Under the pieces are notes generated by a model, which did no database searches, was not told where the DNA came from, and worked only from the letters and a program-made list of their open reading frames with translations. From the NCBI RefSeq assembly GCF_003984625.1, contig NZ_RWKH01000021.1:44009-108008 (forward strand): a stretch of DNA of 64,000 nucleotides, read 5' to 3'. Source of the DNA: Variovorax sp. DXTD-1. GTDB taxonomy: Bacteria; Pseudomonadota; Gammaproteobacteria; Burkholderiales; Burkholderiaceae_C. Below, one piece after another: positions 8,736-15,777 of the stretch (position 1 is its first letter; every line of letters begins with the position of its first letter). The position numbers were made by a program, and so were the translations under genes.

Positions 8736-9350
8736 ATGAGCGCAGACCCGCATTACCAGGCCACAGAAGAAGCCCACACCGGCCCGATCAAGAACCCGAA
8801 GCAACTGCTGCTCGCGGTATTTTTCTCCTTCCTTGCCCCCATCCTGATCATCGTGGGCCTCGTGGCCTATGTGGTTTCGGGCAACAAGCCCGCGGGCACC
8901 GCCGAGGGCGACAACATGGCGCTGTACGGCGTGTCGAAGGAGGCGCGCGACCGCGAAGTGGCCGAGCGGCTCAAGAAGGTCGGCGCCATCGAAATCCGCG
9001 ATGCGAACCGACCGCTCGCAGCCGGCGACGCCGTTTTCAAGGCCCAGTGCGCCGCCTGTCACGCGCCTCCCGGCATTCCCGGCGCTCCGCACCTGAACGA
9101 CGCCGCAGCTTGGGGCCCGCGCATCGGCCAGGGCTACCAGACGCTGCTCGACCATGCCCTGCATGGCAAGGGCGCGATGCCGCCCCAGGGCGGCGGCGAC
9201 TTCGAAGACCTCGAAATCGGCCGTGCCGTGGTCTACATGGCCAACGCCGGCGGTGCCAAGTTCCCGGTGCCCGAGCGTCCCGCCGCGGCAGCGGCACCCG
9301 CCGAAGGCGCTGCCTCGGCGGCCGCACCGGCTGCCAGCGCCAGCAAGTAA
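8736..9350 (+). CDS. Membrane-anchored c-type cytochrome (cytochrome c5-like)
   Basis: A 204-residue electron carrier. Residues 23-47 form one hydrophobic anchor after a short cytoplasmic N-terminus. A single haem-binding motif CAACH (residues 105-109) lies in the periplasmic domain. The sequence GKGAMPPQGG supplies the likely axial methionine, and VVYMANAGG near the end is typical of the c5 family. The C-terminus is an Ala/Pro-rich tail without similarity. It stands alone between terminator-like hairpins, so no partner complex is suggested by its neighbours. A role in respiratory electron transfer is inferred from the family. Confidence 0.88.
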   Translation: MSADPHYQATEEAHTGPIKNPKQLLLAVFFSFLAPILIIVGLVAYVVSGNKPAGTAEGDNMALYGVSKEARDREVAERLKKVGAIEIRDANRPLAAGDAVFKAQCAACHAPPGIPGAPHLNDAAAWGPRIGQGYQTLLDHALHGKGAMPPQGGGDFEDLEIGRAVVYMANAGGAKFPVPERPAAAAAPAEGAASAAAPAASASK

Positions 9351-9372
9351 ACCGGGGCCCTGCCCCAAAGAG

Positions 9373-9397
9373 AAAGCCGGCCTCGAGCCGGCTTTTT
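9373..9397 (+). terminator. Rho-independent terminator after the cytochrome c gene
   Basis: The stem AAAGCCGGC paired with GCCGGCTTT has a five-base loop and ends in a run of five T on the plus strand, 22 bases after the cytochrome stop. Confidence 0.85.
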
Positions 9398-9417
9398 CAT
9401 GCGCGCACGGCGACCGG

Positions 9418-9966
9418 CTACGGTTTTGATAGCACCGCAGGCTGGCGTGCCGCGGGGCTCAGCACATGGCCGAAGCGCTGCGGCAGGTCGCCAGAGCGTA
9501 CCGGCTCGGGTGTCCACAAGCCCTGCTCGATGGCCTCGGCCGCCAGGCCGACGTCCTGCGTATGGACCAGCCCGAGCCCGATGGGAGCGGCCAGATAGAG
9601 CCGGCCCTCCTCGTCGAGCAGGCACCCCGATATGTCGACTGCCTGCCCGGTATGGGCCGTGACGGCAAACCCCTTGTCATCGGCAATGCGCCAGACGAGG
9701 GGCGCAAGCTCGAGCTCGACATAAACGCGCTGGGGGCCGTTCTGGAAGAACCATTGGCCTTCGCCGTCATGGTCGTAGTTGCGGTGGATGAAGTCGATCA
9801 GCTTGTCGTGCCGCAGCATCGAGCCCTTCGCGGCCGGGAACTGGCCCTGGGCTTGCGTGCGGTCGTCGCGCATGTACCAGTTGCCGCGCGCGTCGAGGCC
9901 GAGCCAGCCGTAGCAGTGCGGCACGTTGGGCCACTTGGCGAGCGCCTGTTTAACGATGTCGTCCAT
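9418..9966 (-). CDS. Conserved hypothetical protein of unknown function
   Basis: A 182-residue soluble protein without signal peptide or membrane segments. The N-terminus (MDDIVKQALAKWPNVPHC, then YGWLGLDARGNWYMRDD) has the look of a conserved Burkholderiales family, but I cannot assign a function. The ATG at 9966 is chosen because it begins the conserved part; the open frame extends 43 codons further upstream into the preceding gene. It lies 19 bases after the hydrolase gene on the same strand and is likely cotranscribed with it. Confidence 0.75.
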   Translation of the reverse strand: MDDIVKQALAKWPNVPHCYGWLGLDARGNWYMRDDRTQAQGQFPAAKGSMLRHDKLIDFIHRNYDHDGEGQWFFQNGPQRVYVELELAPLVWRIADDKGFAVTAHTGQAVDISGCLLDEEGRLYLAAPIGLGLVHTQDVGLAAEAIEQGLWTPEPVRSGDLPQRFGHVLSPAARQPAVLSKP

Positions 9967-9985
9967 GAAGGCTATTTTGCGCGCC

Positions 9986-11017
9986 TCACGAAAAGACCGG
10001 TGGGGCAAATTGAGCCAGCCAGCCACCCACGCGCTCCGGCATGCCGCGCACATGCCCGGGAGGCGGACCGAGCGGGAAGCCCACATGGCCGCCATGCGCG
10101 GGCTGCCACAGCGTGACGTGCGGGCCGACCTCGCCCGGAGTTGGCAGGCTGCGGGCCGGAATGAACGGATCGTTCAGTGCGTTCACCACCAACGTGGGCA
10201 CGCGGATCGCGCTCAGGTGCGGCTTGGACGAGCCCCGCGCCCAGTAGTCGTCGGTATTGCGAAAGCCGTGCAGCGGCGCCGTGAACACGTCGTCGAAGGT
10301 ATAGAGGTCTCTGGCGGCCAGCAGCCGCTCGCGGTCGAACAGGCCTGGAAACTGGGCCAGCTTGGCCAGCGCCTTGGGCTTCATGGTCGCGAGGAACATG
10401 CGCGTATAGACCAGCCGGTTGAAGCCGCGGCCGATGGCCTCGCCGCCGGCCGTGAGATCGAGCGGCGCGCTCACCGAAGCCACCGCGCTCACGCAAGCAC
10501 GGGCCGTGTCGCCGGCTTCGCAGGCCCAGCGCAGCAGCGCATTGCCGCCGAGCGAAACGCCCGCGGCCAGCACCGGGCCGCCACCGCGAAGCGCCTGCTG
10601 TTCGCGCATGCGCCGCAGGATCCAGTCGATTTCTTCGTAGTCGCCCGAGTGGTAGGCGCGCGGCGCCAGGTTCAGCTCGCCGCTGCAGCCCCTGAAATGC
10701 GGCACCGCGAAGGCCATGCCGCGCTCGGCCGCAAAGGCGGCAAAGGCTTCCGCATAGTGGCTGCGGGAGGAGCCCTCCAGCCCGTGGAACAGCACCAGCA
10801 GCGGCCGCGGACCCGGCACGGTTGCATCGACGAAATCGACGTCGATGAAATCGCCGTCGGGCGTGTTCCAGCGCTCGCGGCGGTACGGCGGCCCCGCTGC
10901 GCCGCCGCGGCGCGCATAGAGCGCCGCCCAGATGGTCTGCAGGTTGCCGCCGGGCAGCCAGCGCGGCGCCACGTAGTCCATCGATGAGTTCGCAGAGGGA
11001 ACAACGTCGCCGGGCAT
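9986..11017 (-). CDS. Alpha/beta-fold hydrolase, YheT family
   Basis: A 343-residue hydrolase of the YheT/YbbA-like esterase family. The nucleophile elbow GVSLGGNA places the catalytic serine at residue 155. The acid is probably the aspartate in NALNDPFIP and the histidine that in HGGHVGFPLG near the C-terminus. The segment FHGLEGSSRSHY is the oxyanion region typical of the family. The true start could be the ATG at 10981 (MDYVAPRWLPGGNLQT), where family members usually begin; the longer frame is listed because it starts three bases after the upstream gene. The natural substrate is unknown. Confidence 0.88.
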   Translation of the reverse strand: MPGDVVPSANSSMDYVAPRWLPGGNLQTIWAALYARRGGAAGPPYRRERWNTPDGDFIDVDFVDATVPGPRPLLVLFHGLEGSSRSHYAEAFAAFAAERGMAFAVPHFRGCSGELNLAPRAYHSGDYEEIDWILRRMREQQALRGGGPVLAAGVSLGGNALLRWACEAGDTARACVSAVASVSAPLDLTAGGEAIGRGFNRLVYTRMFLATMKPKALAKLAQFPGLFDRERLLAARDLYTFDDVFTAPLHGFRNTDDYWARGSSKPHLSAIRVPTLVVNALNDPFIPARSLPTPGEVGPHVTLWQPAHGGHVGFPLGPPPGHVRGMPERVGGWLAQFAPPVFS

Positions 11018-11020
11018 CGC

Positions 11021-11473
11021 TCAGTGCAGGGTCTGGGGCGGATCGTTCGCGTCGACGGGCTCGCGCGCGCTGCCGGGGCTCGCATGGTGCGCCACCATGC
11101 GCCAGCCCTCGGCGGTCTTGTGATAGACGTTGGTGGCCAGCACGAAGGCGTGCTTGGGCCCTTCAGGCGTGAGAACCTCGATGCGCTCCAGCACGTTGTG
11201 CACCGCGCTCGCGAGCGACTCGATCTTGCGTACACGCGCGGGCATGGCGTGGATGGCACCGTTGCCGAACATCTGCTCGAAAGCCGCGCGGATCGCCGTG
11301 GCGCCGACCAGGCGGGGCCCGCCGGGACGCACGCAGAACACCTCGTCCTCGTCGGCCCAGCACGCCATCAACGCATCGATGTCGCCGCGCTGCAGCGCTT
11401 CATAGAAGGCCGCCTCGATGTCGTCGGCAGTCCCGCCGAGGGCCGCGGCGGCGCGGAGTGGGGTCTTGGGCAT
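11021..11473 (-). CDS. SnoaL-like/DUF4440 nuclear transport factor 2-fold protein
   Basis: A 150-residue protein with the NTF2-like fold: FYEALQRGDIDALMACWADEDEV near residues 23-45 and WRMVAHHASP near the C-terminus are the conserved ends of the family. Such proteins are small cone-shaped domains found as isomerases, cyclases or ligand-binding accessories; nothing here identifies a specific reaction. The ATG at 11473 is followed by MPKTPLR. It lies three bases upstream of the hydrolase gene, which suggests one transcript and possibly a shared pathway. Confidence 0.8.
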   Translation of the reverse strand: MPKTPLRAAAALGGTADDIEAAFYEALQRGDIDALMACWADEDEVFCVRPGGPRLVGATAIRAAFEQMFGNGAIHAMPARVRKIESLASAVHNVLERIEVLTPEGPKHAFVLATNVYHKTAEGWRMVAHHASPGSAREPVDANDPPQTLH

Positions 11474-11532
11474 GGCGTGATTTTGCCGCGTGATCCGTGA
11501 CGTGAGCGTTGCCGGGGAATCAAGCGCGTCAA

Positions 11533-12321
11533 TCAGGAGTTGATCGGGGCTTCTTGCACGGCAGCAGCCAGCCAGCGCCGCACCACGGACTGCATCTCGC
11601 CCTGGGCCGCCTCCCACACCAGCTCCGGCGCGGCCACGTGCACGCCTGCAGGTGCAATGCGCAGGGCCACGTCGACCAGTTCGGCCACCTTGGAGGGGCG
11701 CACCGGCTGCTCGCTCGTCGGCACCATGAAGCGCATGACCGACAGCATCCATGCGGCTAGCCTTTCGGCCGGGTTGGCGAACCGGGCATTCAGCGGCTTG
11801 CGCGCCGAACGCAGGAGGATCACGCGCTCGAAGCCGCTGGCGACCACCGCCTGTTCGTCGAGGCTCGCGAGCCCGCGCTTGAGCGCCTCCGGCAGGCGGC
11901 CCTGGTCGTGCGGCTGCACGATGGCCAGCGTCTGCACGCCGCAAGCGCGCAACCAGCGCGAGAGCTCCGGCAGATCGGAGGGTTGCGGCACCCACAGCGC
12001 ACGCTCGCGGCCGTGGTACAGCCGGGGCGGGTCGAAGGCGATGACCGCGGTATCGGCCGAGGTGAGCCCCCATTGCGCGATCGGCAGGTTGGGGCAGAGG
12101 CAGGTTTCGACGCCGCGCATGCCGTCGCGCATCGGTTCGCGCGACAGCACCCGGACATGGGCAAAGCGGTGGCCGCCCGCGAGCCGGCGCAGAAGCTCCT
12201 GCCCCAGGGCGCCGGTCGCGCCGGCAATCAATAGCGTTCCGGCGGTTGCGGCCCTCGCGGCCATCGCGGGCAATACCGCGCGGTTCGCGGCCTGCAGTGC
12301 TTGAAGGGGATCGAGGGCCAT
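11533..12321 (-). CDS. NAD(P)-binding Rossmann-fold protein (epimerase/dehydratase-like)
   Basis: A 262-residue protein. The nucleotide-binding motif GATGALG follows a beta strand (TLLIAGATGALGQELLRRL, about residues 28-46). The catalytic YxxxK of classical short-chain dehydrogenases is not evident, so it resembles the atypical group that includes NmrA-like and TIP30-like proteins. It lies upstream of the SnoaL-like gene on the same strand, with a 59-base gap. It is divergent from lemA with only 46 bases between the starts. The substrate is unknown. Confidence 0.8.
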   Translation of the reverse strand: MALDPLQALQAANRAVLPAMAARAATAGTLLIAGATGALGQELLRRLAGGHRFAHVRVLSREPMRDGMRGVETCLCPNLPIAQWGLTSADTAVIAFDPPRLYHGRERALWVPQPSDLPELSRWLRACGVQTLAIVQPHDQGRLPEALKRGLASLDEQAVVASGFERVILLRSARKPLNARFANPAERLAAWMLSVMRFMVPTSEQPVRPSKVAELVDVALRIAPAGVHVAAPELVWEAAQGEMQSVVRRWLAAAVQEAPINS

Positions 12322-12367
12322 GGAGCCATCTATGCTAACTTCCGGCTCTTCTGCGGAGGTAATGCAA

Positions 12368-12967
12368 ATGATGATGAAACGCTGGCTCTTGATTCTTGCT
12401 TCGGTCCTGTCCCTGAGCGGATGCGGCTACAACCAGTTCCAGTCGCTCGACGAGACGAGCAAATCGGCATGGAGCGAAGTGCTCAACCAGTACCAGCGGC
12501 GTGCCGACCTCGTGCCCAACATCGTGGCGACCGTGAAGGGCGAGGCCAGCTTCGAGCAGGACACGCTCACCAAGGTGATCGAGGCGCGGGCCAAGGCCAC
12601 CTCGATCCAGGTGACGCCCGAGACGCTGAACAACCCCGAGGCATTCAACAAGTTCCAGCAGGCGCAGGGCGAGCTCTCGTCGGCGCTGTCGCGGCTGATG
12701 GTGGTGTCGGAGCGCTACCCGGAGCTGAAGGCCAACCAGGCCTTCCGCGACCTGCGCGTGACGCTCGAAGGCACCGAGAACCGCATCACCGTGGCGCGCA
12801 ACCGCTACATCCAGACGGTGCAGGAATACAACGTGCTGGCGCGCAGCTTCCCCACGAACATCACGGCCAAGATCTTCAGCTACGAGCCGAAGCCGAACTT
12901 CTCGGTGCAGAACGAAGCACAGATCTCGACGCCGCCCGCCGTCGACTTTTCTGCGCCCAAGAAGTAA
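12368..12967 (+). CDS. lemA: LemA family lipoprotein
   Basis: A 199-residue protein of the LemA family. The N-terminal signal ends LSGC, giving a lipid-anchored cysteine at residue 19, instead of the usual single membrane helix. The family core is clear: NQYQRRADLVPNIVATVKG, then coiled helices with TLTKVIEARAKAT, and the ending YNVLARSFPTNI. Four in-frame ATG codons occur together; the one at 12368 is best placed, seven bases after GGAGGT. It heads an operon with two TPM-domain genes, a pairing seen in many bacteria. LemA function is not established; a role in membrane or envelope maintenance is inferred. Confidence 0.92.
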   Translation: MMMKRWLLILASVLSLSGCGYNQFQSLDETSKSAWSEVLNQYQRRADLVPNIVATVKGEASFEQDTLTKVIEARAKATSIQVTPETLNNPEAFNKFQQAQGELSSALSRLMVVSERYPELKANQAFRDLRVTLEGTENRITVARNRYIQTVQEYNVLARSFPTNITAKIFSYEPKPNFSVQNEAQISTPPAVDFSAPKK

Positions 12968-12979
12968 GACGCCCGATCG

Positions 12980-13906
12980 ATGGCACTTGCCCTGATACGC
13001 CGTGCGCTGGCCGCCGTCCTGCTGGCGGCGACCGCGTGGGCCGGGCTTGCGGCCACCGCATGGGCGCAGGGCCTGCTGCCGGTGCCCGCGCTCACGGCCC
13101 GGGTGATCGACCAGACGCAGACGCTGGCCGAACCGGAGCGCGCCGACCTCGAAGCCAAGCTGGCCGCTTTCGAGCAGCGCAAGGGCTCGCAGATGGTGGT
13201 GCTGATGGTGCCCACCACCGAGCCTGAAGACATAGCAAGCTACGCCAACCGCGTGGGCAACGCGTGGAAGATCGGGCGCAAGGACGTGGGCGACGGCATC
13301 CTGGTGATCGTGGCCAAGAACGACCGCAAGATGCGCATCGAAGTGGCCAAGACCCTCGAAGGCGCGGTGCCCGACCTGGCGGCCATCCGCATCATCGACG
13401 AAGAGATGAAGCCGCGTTTTCGCAACAACGACTTCGCGGGCGGGCTGAACGCGGCCGTGGCCCGGCTCATCGGGCTGGTCGACGGCGAAGCGCTGCCCGC
13501 GCCTTCCAGCGGCAGCGACAAGGATTCCAGCGAAGGCATCGACTGGGAAAACCTCGCAATCTTCCTGTTCATCGGCGTCTTCGTCGGGGCGCCCATCGTG
13601 CGCTCGATCGCCGGCAAGAAGCTCGGCTCTGTTGTCATGGGCGGCGGCATCGGCGTGATTGCATTCTTCATCACGACCAGCATCGTCATCGCGGTGCTGG
13701 CAGGCATGGCGGCACTGATGGTGTCGCTGTTCTCGGCCGTGGCTGCGTCGGCGCCGGGGCGCCGCGGCGGCGGCGGTGGTGGATTCGGCGGCTGGGGTGG
13801 TGGCGGCGGCGGCGGTGGCTGGAGCGGCGGCAGCAGCGGCGGTGGGGGCTTCAGCTCCGGCGGCGGCGGCGATTTCGGGGGCGGCGGCGCCTCGGGGGAC
13901 TGGTAG
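12980..13906 (+). CDS. TPM-domain membrane protein with poly-Gly tail (YgcG family)
   Basis: A 308-residue protein. A signal peptide (cleavage near ATAWAQG, residue 30) precedes a TPM domain (about 35-170) with the conserved VIDQTQTL and GDGILVIVAKNDRKMRIEV segments. Two hydrophobic segments follow around residues 190-260. The last 60 residues are almost entirely glycine and serine with a few aromatic residues, ending FGGGGASGDW, a usual feature of this family. It sits 12 bases after lemA and two bases before a second TPM gene. TPM domains have been linked to phosphatase activity and photosystem repair in plants; here the role is unknown. Confidence 0.9.
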   Translation: MALALIRRALAAVLLAATAWAGLAATAWAQGLLPVPALTARVIDQTQTLAEPERADLEAKLAAFEQRKGSQMVVLMVPTTEPEDIASYANRVGNAWKIGRKDVGDGILVIVAKNDRKMRIEVAKTLEGAVPDLAAIRIIDEEMKPRFRNNDFAGGLNAAVARLIGLVDGEALPAPSSGSDKDSSEGIDWENLAIFLFIGVFVGAPIVRSIAGKKLGSVVMGGGIGVIAFFITTSIVIAVLAGMAALMVSLFSAVAASAPGRRGGGGGGFGGWGGGGGGGGWSGGSSGGGGFSSGGGGDFGGGGASGDW

Positions 13907-13908
13907 GC

Positions 13909-14427
13909 ATGGCAACGCTTTTCTCCAGGCTCGGCCGCATCTGGCGCCACCAATGGATGGACGAGGCCGATGTGCGCCGCGTGCTGCCCGATGCCGCCAT
14001 GGAACGCCTTGCCGCGCGGGTGGCTGCAAGCGAGCGGCGCCACAGTGGCGAGATCCGCATCTGCGTCGAGGCCGGCCTGCCCTGGTCTTACCTGCGGCGG
14101 GATGCCTCGGCGCGCGAGCGTGCCGTCACCATGTTCGGCAAGCTGCGCGTATGGGATACCGAGCACAACAACGGCGTGCTCATCTACCTTTTGCTCGCCG
14201 AGCATGCGATAGAGATCGTGGCCGACCGCGGCATCAGCGCGCGGGTCAGTGCCGCCGAATGGTCCGCGATGACGCAGCGCATGGGCGCGGCATTCCGCGA
14301 AGGGCGTTTCGAAGACGGGCTGACGCAGGCGCTCGAAGAAATGTCAGCCTTGCTGGTCGAGCACTTTCCGCTGGCGGACGACCAGCCGGACACCAACGAA
14401 TTGCCCGACAAGCCCGTGGTTCTTTGA
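13909..14427 (+). CDS. TPM-domain protein, small soluble type
   Basis: A 172-residue protein with a TPM domain and no signal peptide. Conserved features are ERRHSGEIRICVEA near residue 42, VWDTEHNNGVLIYLLLAEHAIEIVADRGI at 83-111, and WSAMTQRMGAAFREGRF near 120. The ATG at 13909 lies two bases after the stop of the preceding TPM gene. Together with lemA it forms a three-gene unit, as in many proteobacteria. A GC-rich repeat follows the stop. The biochemical activity is unknown. Confidence 0.87.
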   Translation: MATLFSRLGRIWRHQWMDEADVRRVLPDAAMERLAARVAASERRHSGEIRICVEAGLPWSYLRRDASARERAVTMFGKLRVWDTEHNNGVLIYLLLAEHAIEIVADRGISARVSAAEWSAMTQRMGAAFREGRFEDGLTQALEEMSALLVEHFPLADDQPDTNELPDKPVVL

Positions 14428-14430
14428 ATT

Positions 14431-14535
14431 TCTCCCTCCCCTCCCGGGGGAGGGTTGGGGTGGGGGCAAGCGGCGTTGGCGATGGGCACGCTCTGCCCGC
14501 CCCCATCCCAGCCTTCCCCCAGAGGGGGCAGGAGC
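14431..14535 (-). repeat. GC-rich bipartite palindromic repeat, copy A
   Basis: The element has two inverted ends, CTCCCTCCCCTCCCGGGGGA at the left and a CCATCCCAGCCTTCCCCC block at the right, joined by about 40 variable bases. Copies B and C at 18386-18506 and 20185-20288 share both ends in the opposite orientation. It fills the space between the TPM gene and the phosphoesterase gene. Confidence 0.85.
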
Positions 14536-14541
14536 GAATCA

Positions 14542-15225
14542 TCAATCCGATGGCGGCAGCGCCCACACGGTTTCACCGCCCACCGCAAAGAACCGCCGCC
14601 CCGACGCGCGCTCCACCAGCCACCCGCCCGTGAACTCGCCGAAGGCCGGCAGCACGGCCTGCCGTTCGTCGCTCGTGAAACACGGCAGCCGCACGCTGTC
14701 TCGCCCCGGCCCATGGAGCCTGCACACCGGATGCAGGTGCCCGGCGAGAACGAAGTGCGTGGCATGCGCTTGCGGATGGTGGCAGCAGGCGAAAGGGCCG
14801 AGCAGATAGGGCTCGTCGACCACCTCGATGTCCAGGGCCGCAGGCGGATCGCCCGCGCGGCTGTCGTGGTTGCCCCGCACCAGCGTCATGCGGACGGACC
14901 CATGCGCGGAGCGCCAGTCGGCTAGCGCAGCCAGCACCTGCGGCGTGCGCGCCTGCACCGCATGCATGAAGTCACCAAGAAACACGATGCGTTGCGGCGC
15001 GTGGGCTGCGATCAGCGCGTCGAGCCGCGCGAGGTTCTGCTGCGTGGTGCCGCCCGGCACCGGCTGCCCCAGCGCGCGGTAGGTCGCGGCCTTGCCGATA
15101 TGCAGGTCAGCAATGAACAGCACACGGCCGTCGGGCCACCAGATGGCGCGTTCGGGCAGCAGATGAAGCAGTTCGCCGGCCCATCGGACCGGCAGGGCCG
15201 ATGCGGAAAGTTGCGGGGAAGTCAC
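14542..15225 (-). CDS. pdeM: Ligase-associated DNA damage response endonuclease PdeM (calcineurin-like phosphoesterase)
   Basis: A 227-residue metallophosphoesterase. All five family motifs are visible: DLHIGK, GDFMH, RGNHD, a histidine in CCHHPQ and GHLHP. These ligate two metal ions in a phosphodiesterase. The protein belongs to the set encoded with an ATP-dependent ligase, a DEXH helicase and an MBL-fold exonuclease, all of which lie nearby at 15778-21298. The start is uncertain: GTG at 15225 gives MTSPQLSA, and a second GTG at 15231 is equally possible. Only trxC on the other strand separates it from the rest of the set. Confidence 0.88.
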   Translation of the reverse strand: MTSPQLSASALPVRWAGELLHLLPERAIWWPDGRVLFIADLHIGKAATYRALGQPVPGGTTQQNLARLDALIAAHAPQRIVFLGDFMHAVQARTPQVLAALADWRSAHGSVRMTLVRGNHDSRAGDPPAALDIEVVDEPYLLGPFACCHHPQAHATHFVLAGHLHPVCRLHGPGRDSVRLPCFTSDERQAVLPAFGEFTGGWLVERASGRRFFAVGGETVWALPPSD

Positions 15226-15305
15226 TGCCACCAAGTGTCGCAAAAGCCGGTGCGCATGGGCGGCCGTCACTTGCAATTCACCGCTGCGGACCCCAGTTCT
15301 TGGGT

Positions 15306-15755
15306 ATGACCGAAACGCCATCGCTGCACATCGTCTGTCCGCACTGCCACACCACCAATCGCGTGCGCGAGGCACAGCTGGGCAGCGCGCCCGATTGCGG
15401 CAGTTGCCACCGCCCACTGTTCGCCGGCCACTCGACGGCGCTGCCGGACGAAAAGACCTTCGACCGCCACATTGCACGCAATGAAATTCCGGTGCTGGTG
15501 GACTTCTGGGCACCGTGGTGCGGCCCGTGCCGCCAGATGGCGCCGGCCTATGAACAGGCCGCGGCCCAGCTGGAGCCGCGGGTGCGGCTGGCCAAGGTCG
15601 ATACCGAGGCCATGCCCAACCTGGGCGCGCGCTTCAACATCCGCAGCATCCCCACGCTGGCGCTGTTTCGCGGCGGCCGCGAGGTGGCGCGGCAGGCCGG
15701 TGCCATGGGCGCGGCGGACATCGTGCGCTGGGTCAAGGCGCACGGCGCCGGCTGA
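15306..15755 (+). CDS. trxC: Thioredoxin 2 with zinc-binding N-terminus
   Basis: A 149-residue cytoplasmic disulfide reductase. The N-terminal zinc ribbon has cysteines at 11, 14, 31 and 34 (CPHC and CGSC). The catalytic motif WCGPC is at residues 71-75, and the cis-proline loop RSIPTLALF follows. This arrangement is diagnostic of thioredoxin 2. TrxC is induced by oxidative stress in E. coli and reduces ribonucleotide reductase and other targets; here it sits alone on the plus strand inside a minus-strand DNA-repair cluster, so its placement may be coincidental. Confidence 0.94.
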   Translation: MTETPSLHIVCPHCHTTNRVREAQLGSAPDCGSCHRPLFAGHSTALPDEKTFDRHIARNEIPVLVDFWAPWCGPCRQMAPAYEQAAAQLEPRVRLAKVDTEAMPNLGARFNIRSIPTLALFRGGREVARQAGAMGAADIVRWVKAHGAG

Positions 15756-15777
15756 GCCGGACGGCTCACTCCTCACT

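Noticed and set aside
13768..13900. Short GGC/GGT repeats considered as a CRISPR or satellite array
   Set aside because: They encode the usual poly-Gly tail of a TPM-domain protein, with no spacers. No CRISPR array was seen in the window.
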